64,000 nt of DNA from Bacteroidaceae bacterium (GTDB lineage Bacteria > Bacteroidota > Bacteroidia > Bacteroidales > Bacteroidaceae): NCBI GenBank assembly GCA_017470525.1, contig JAFUYM010000036.1, positions 20,638 through 84,637 on the forward strand, in the 5' to 3' direction. A model generated the notes under the pieces. It saw only the letters and a list, made by a program, of their open reading frames with translations. It was not told where the DNA came from and did not search any database. Shown here piece after piece: positions 61,717 through 64,000 of the stretch; positions within the stretch are counted from its first letter, which is position 1; every line of letters begins with the position of its first letter. The translations under genes and the position numbers were made by a program.

Positions 61717-62346
61717 ATGGAACATTTCATTAGTTTGTTCGTTCGCTCCATCTTTGTGGACAACATGATTTTCGCTTTCTTCTTGGGTATGTGCTCCTAC
61801 CTTGCAGTATCCAAGACCGTGAAGACATCTTTCGGATTGGGTGTGGCAGTCACCTTCGTGCTGCTCATCACCGTGCCCGTCGATTACCTGCTCCAGACAA
61901 AGGTGCTCGCCGACGGTGCCCTCGCTGAAGGTGTCGATTTGACCTTCCTTGCATTCATCCTCTTCATTGCAGTCATCGCTGGTATGGTGCAACTCGTCGA
62001 GATGATTGTGGAGCGTTTCTCCCCATCTCTCTATGCTGCACTGGGAATCTTCCTGCCACTGATTGCTGTGAACTGCGCCATCATGGGTGCATCTCTCTTC
62101 ATGCAGCAGCGCATCCTGCTCGACCCCGCAACTTCCACTCAAGCCATCTCTGGTGTAGGTGACTGTGTGGCATACGCACTCGGTTCGGGTATCGGTTGGA
62201 CACTCGCCATCGTGGGTCTCGCTGCCATTCGTGAAAAGATGGCTTACTCTGATGTGCCAAAGCCCCTTCAGGGACTCGGCATCACATTCATCACCGTAGG
62301 TCTCATGGCAATGGCATTCATGTGTTTCTCTGGTCTCAAAATCTAA
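61717..62346 (+). CDS. nqrE: Na+-NQR subunit E
   Basis: A 209-residue, six-helix paralogue of NqrD, inverted in the membrane. It shows [13 protein letters not shown] and [14 protein letters not shown], the two cysteine-containing stretches that with NqrD bind a 2Fe-2S centre, and a hydrophobic C-terminus ([21 protein letters not shown]). It lies 35 bases after nqrD and 21 before nqrF. Confidence 0.96.
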   Translation: MEHFISLFVRSIFVDNMIFAFFLGMCSYLAVSKTVKTSFGLGVAVTFVLLITVPVDYLLQTKVLADGALAEGVDLTFLAFILFIAVIAGMVQLVEMIVERFSPSLYAALGIFLPLIAVNCAIMGASLFMQQRILLDPATSTQAISGVGDCVAYALGSGIGWTLAIVGLAAIREKMAYSDVPKPLQGLGITFITVGLMAMAFMCFSGLKI

Positions 62347-62367
62347 AAAAGAAAGGACATAGCAATT

Positions 62368-63642
62368 ATGGATATGACATTTATATTATATAGTATAGGA
62401 GTGTTTTTGATCATCGTCATCGTACTGGTGATCATCCTCCTCGTTGCTAAGAAGTACCTTTCTCCCAGCGGTAATGTGACCATTACCATCAACGGAAAGG
62501 ATAAGTTGGAAGTGGAGCAAGGTTCAAGCCTGCTCTCCACCCTTGCTGCTCACGACGTTTACCTCCCTTCTGCCTGTGGTGGCAAGGGCTCTTGCGGACA
62601 GTGCAAGTGCCAAGTTGTTGCTGGCGGTGGCGAGATTCTCGATTCAGAAAAGGGACACTTCACCCGCAAGCAGATTAAGGAAGGCTACCGTCTCGGTTGC
62701 CAGTGCAAGGTGAAGGGCGACCTCCAAATCAAGGTGGACGACTCTGTGATGGGCGTGAAGGAATGGGAATGCACCGTGATTGGCAACCGCAACGTGGCAA
62801 CCTTCATCAAGGAGTACAAAGTGGCTCTGCCTCCAGGCGAGCACATGGACTTCGAGCCAGGTTCTTACGCTCAAATCAAGATTCCTGCATTCTTCATCGA
62901 CTACGACAAGGACATCGACAAGAGCCTTATCGGCGACACTTACCTTCCCGCATGGGAGAAGTTCGGCCTCTTCGGCCTCAAGTGCGTCAACGAGACCCCG
63001 ACCATCCGTGCCTACTCTATGGCGAACTATCCCGACGAGGGCGACATCATCACCCTCAACGTGCGTATCGCCACACCTCCTTTCAAGCCAAAGGACCAAG
63101 GTCCAGGCTTCATGGATGTGAACCCTGGTATCGCATCGTCTTACATCTTCTCGCTCAAGCCGGGCGACAAGGTCATCATGTCAGGTCCTTACGGAGAGTT
63201 CCGTCCACAGTACGGCACCGGTCGTGAGATGATTTGGGTCGGTGGTGGTGCCGGTATGGCTCCGCTCCGTGCACAAATCATGCACATGCTCAAGACGCTC
63301 AACACACGCGACCGCGAGATGCACTACTTCTACGGTGCACGTGCATTGGAGGAGATTCCGTTCCTCGACGACTTCCTCGCACTCGACAAGGAGTACGATA
63401 ACTTCCACTTCCACCTTGCCCTCGACCGTCCCGACCCGAAGGCAGACGAAGCAGGAATCAAATATACTCCTGGATTTGTGGCACCAGTGATGGGCGACAC
63501 CTACCTGAAGCAACACGAGAACCCCGAAGATTGCGAGTACTACCTATGCGGTCCTCCAATGATGGCAAAGACCGTGCTCGACCTTCTCCACTCTCTCGGT
63601 GTAGAAGACGACATGATTCGCTTCGATAATTTCGGAGGATGA
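62368..63642 (+). CDS. nqrF: Na+-NQR subunit F, NADH dehydrogenase
   Basis: NqrF takes electrons from NADH. The 424-residue protein has one N-terminal helix (ILYSIGVFLIIVIVLVIILL), a 2Fe-2S ferredoxin domain (CGGKGSCGQCKC with GCQCKV), then FAD (RAYSMANYP) and NAD (GGGAGMAPLRAQIMHML) domains as in ferredoxin reductases, ending FDNFGG. It is the last gene of the operon, two bases before the terminator element at 63640. Confidence 0.97.
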   Translation: MDMTFILYSIGVFLIIVIVLVIILLVAKKYLSPSGNVTITINGKDKLEVEQGSSLLSTLAAHDVYLPSACGGKGSCGQCKCQVVAGGGEILDSEKGHFTRKQIKEGYRLGCQCKVKGDLQIKVDDSVMGVKEWECTVIGNRNVATFIKEYKVALPPGEHMDFEPGSYAQIKIPAFFIDYDKDIDKSLIGDTYLPAWEKFGLFGLKCVNETPTIRAYSMANYPDEGDIITLNVRIATPPFKPKDQGPGFMDVNPGIASSYIFSLKPGDKVIMSGPYGEFRPQYGTGREMIWVGGGAGMAPLRAQIMHMLKTLNTRDREMHYFYGARALEEIPFLDDFLALDKEYDNFHFHLALDRPDPKADEAGIKYTPGFVAPVMGDTYLKQHENPEDCEYYLCGPPMMAKTVLDLLHSLGVEDDMIRFDNFGG

Positions 63643-63680
63643 CAAGAAAGGCAGGATTGACAATCCTGCCTTTCTTGTCA
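63640..63680 (+). terminator. nqr operon terminator
   Basis: A 20-bp perfect stem (63640-63659 / 63661-63680) around one base. It overlaps the nqrF stop and is also the start of the 111-bp duplicated unit. Confidence 0.75.
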
Positions 63681-63860
63681 GGGGATGGAAGTAGTTTTTC
63701 GGGAGGCAAGGAACGTAGCCGAAGCGAAAAATGAACGGACATCGGTGGAAATCATAGAAAGGCAGGATTGATAATCCTGCCTTTCTTGTCAGGGGATGGA
63801 AGTGGTTTTTCGAGAGGCAAGGAACGTAGCCGAAGCGAAAAACGAACGGACATCGGTGGA
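63646..63860. repeat. 111-bp tandem duplication
   Basis: Two copies (63646-63749 and 63757-63860) at a period of 111 bp differ at only a few positions. Each starts with the GGCAGGATTG-type hairpin and ends CATCGGTGGA. The open frame through both on the minus strand (HPLTRKAGLSILPF twice) looks like a repeat artefact, not a gene. Confidence 0.85.
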
Positions 63861-63884
63861 CAAAAATCCTTTTAATAAGAAATG

Positions 63885-63924
63885 AAAAAGTGGGCAACTG
63901 CAAATTTGCAGTTGCCCACTTTTT
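63885..63924. terminator. 40-bp perfect palindrome hairpin
   Basis: Arms 63885-63904 and 63905-63924 are exact complements, beginning AAAAAGTGGGCAACTG. A-run and T-run at the two ends let it end transcription from either side. The last 76 bases of the window hold no gene I can support. Confidence 0.75.
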
Positions 63925-64000
63925 TAGAATTGATAGGCAGAACTGACGAAATCTGGCGTATAGTTCATTTGTAGGCTGTTTCATGGTGAAATCGCTTGTT

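Noticed and set aside
63924-63980. C-terminal end of an outer membrane protein on minus (MNYTPDFVSSAYQF followed by stop and terminator)
   Set aside because: It looks like a beta-barrel end, but an in-frame TGA lies 18 codons upstream of the final Phe codon region, and the frame cannot be followed to the window edge.
63544-63984. 146-codon minus-strand ORF at the right end
   Set aside because: It runs across the 111-bp duplication, two terminator hairpins and the nqrF end, and contains the duplicated peptide twice.

Overview
The window looks like a chromosomal segment of a Prevotella-like member of the Bacteroidales. Four things point there. Promoters follow the Bacteroidetes pattern (TTTG, about 20 bases, TAnnTTTG), and I found more than ten. 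Several families are largely Bacteroidetes-specific (DUF4301, DUF5687, a glycogen synthase of the eukaryote-like type, a fused SudA/NfnAB-type oxidoreductase). There is a serine palmitoyltransferase for sphingolipids. There is also a BspA-like surface-protein gene. Almost all assignments are to known families; the unusual material lies mostly between genes.

Layout. 1-5250 is GC-rich accessory sequence: an edge-truncated DUF6169-like gene, a 41-bp tandem repeat array, a 1021-residue lipoprotein, a small membrane protein and an internally deleted AraC-type hybrid regulator. 5253-9854 holds an S9 peptidase and yidC, divergent from a DUF1573 gene. 10160-23680 is housekeeping: ppdK, a lipid kinase divergent from spt, serS, a DUF2809 gene, the NfnAB-like oxidoreductase, a DUF4301 gene, rsmG and an MBL hydrolase. 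23681-28205 is an accessory island with a large inverted-repeat element, a long structured leader, a BspA-like gene broken by two one-base frameshifts, and an antitoxin remnant. 28206-33076 is the sodium-pumping methylmalonyl-CoA decarboxylase operon. 33226-38645 is ftsK, a lolA-like gene and a DUF5687/ABC pair. 38778-46725 holds a TPR protein, the glycogen synthase and phosphorylase pair, and ligA. 46860-50120 is an AT-rich Dam-like methylase/AlwI-type restriction cassette with a long foldable leader. 50205-57244 holds asnA, an ECF sigma/anti-sigma/lipoprotein operon, a beta-helix lipoprotein and dnaB. 57867-63642 is the complete nqrABCDEF operon.

How the parts work together. PPDK, methylmalonyl-CoA epimerase, the decarboxylase and Na+-NQR fit succinate/propionate fermentation with sodium-based energy conservation. 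Glycogen synthase and phosphorylase handle carbon storage. The lipid kinase next to spt suggests membrane lipid work.

The most interesting observation is a class of intergenic palindrome clusters. At three places (23720-23801, 44597-44667, 53621-53685), and probably a fourth (46914-46982), short palindromes sit exactly 23 bp apart centre to centre. In the first three the last copy is inverted. The palindrome sequence differs from cluster to cluster while the geometry is kept. Other strong candidates are the mutually exclusive stem-loops in the restriction cassette leader (49840-50110), the structured leader of the BspA-like gene, and a family of hairpin elements whose arms are tandem 8-10-base oligomers.
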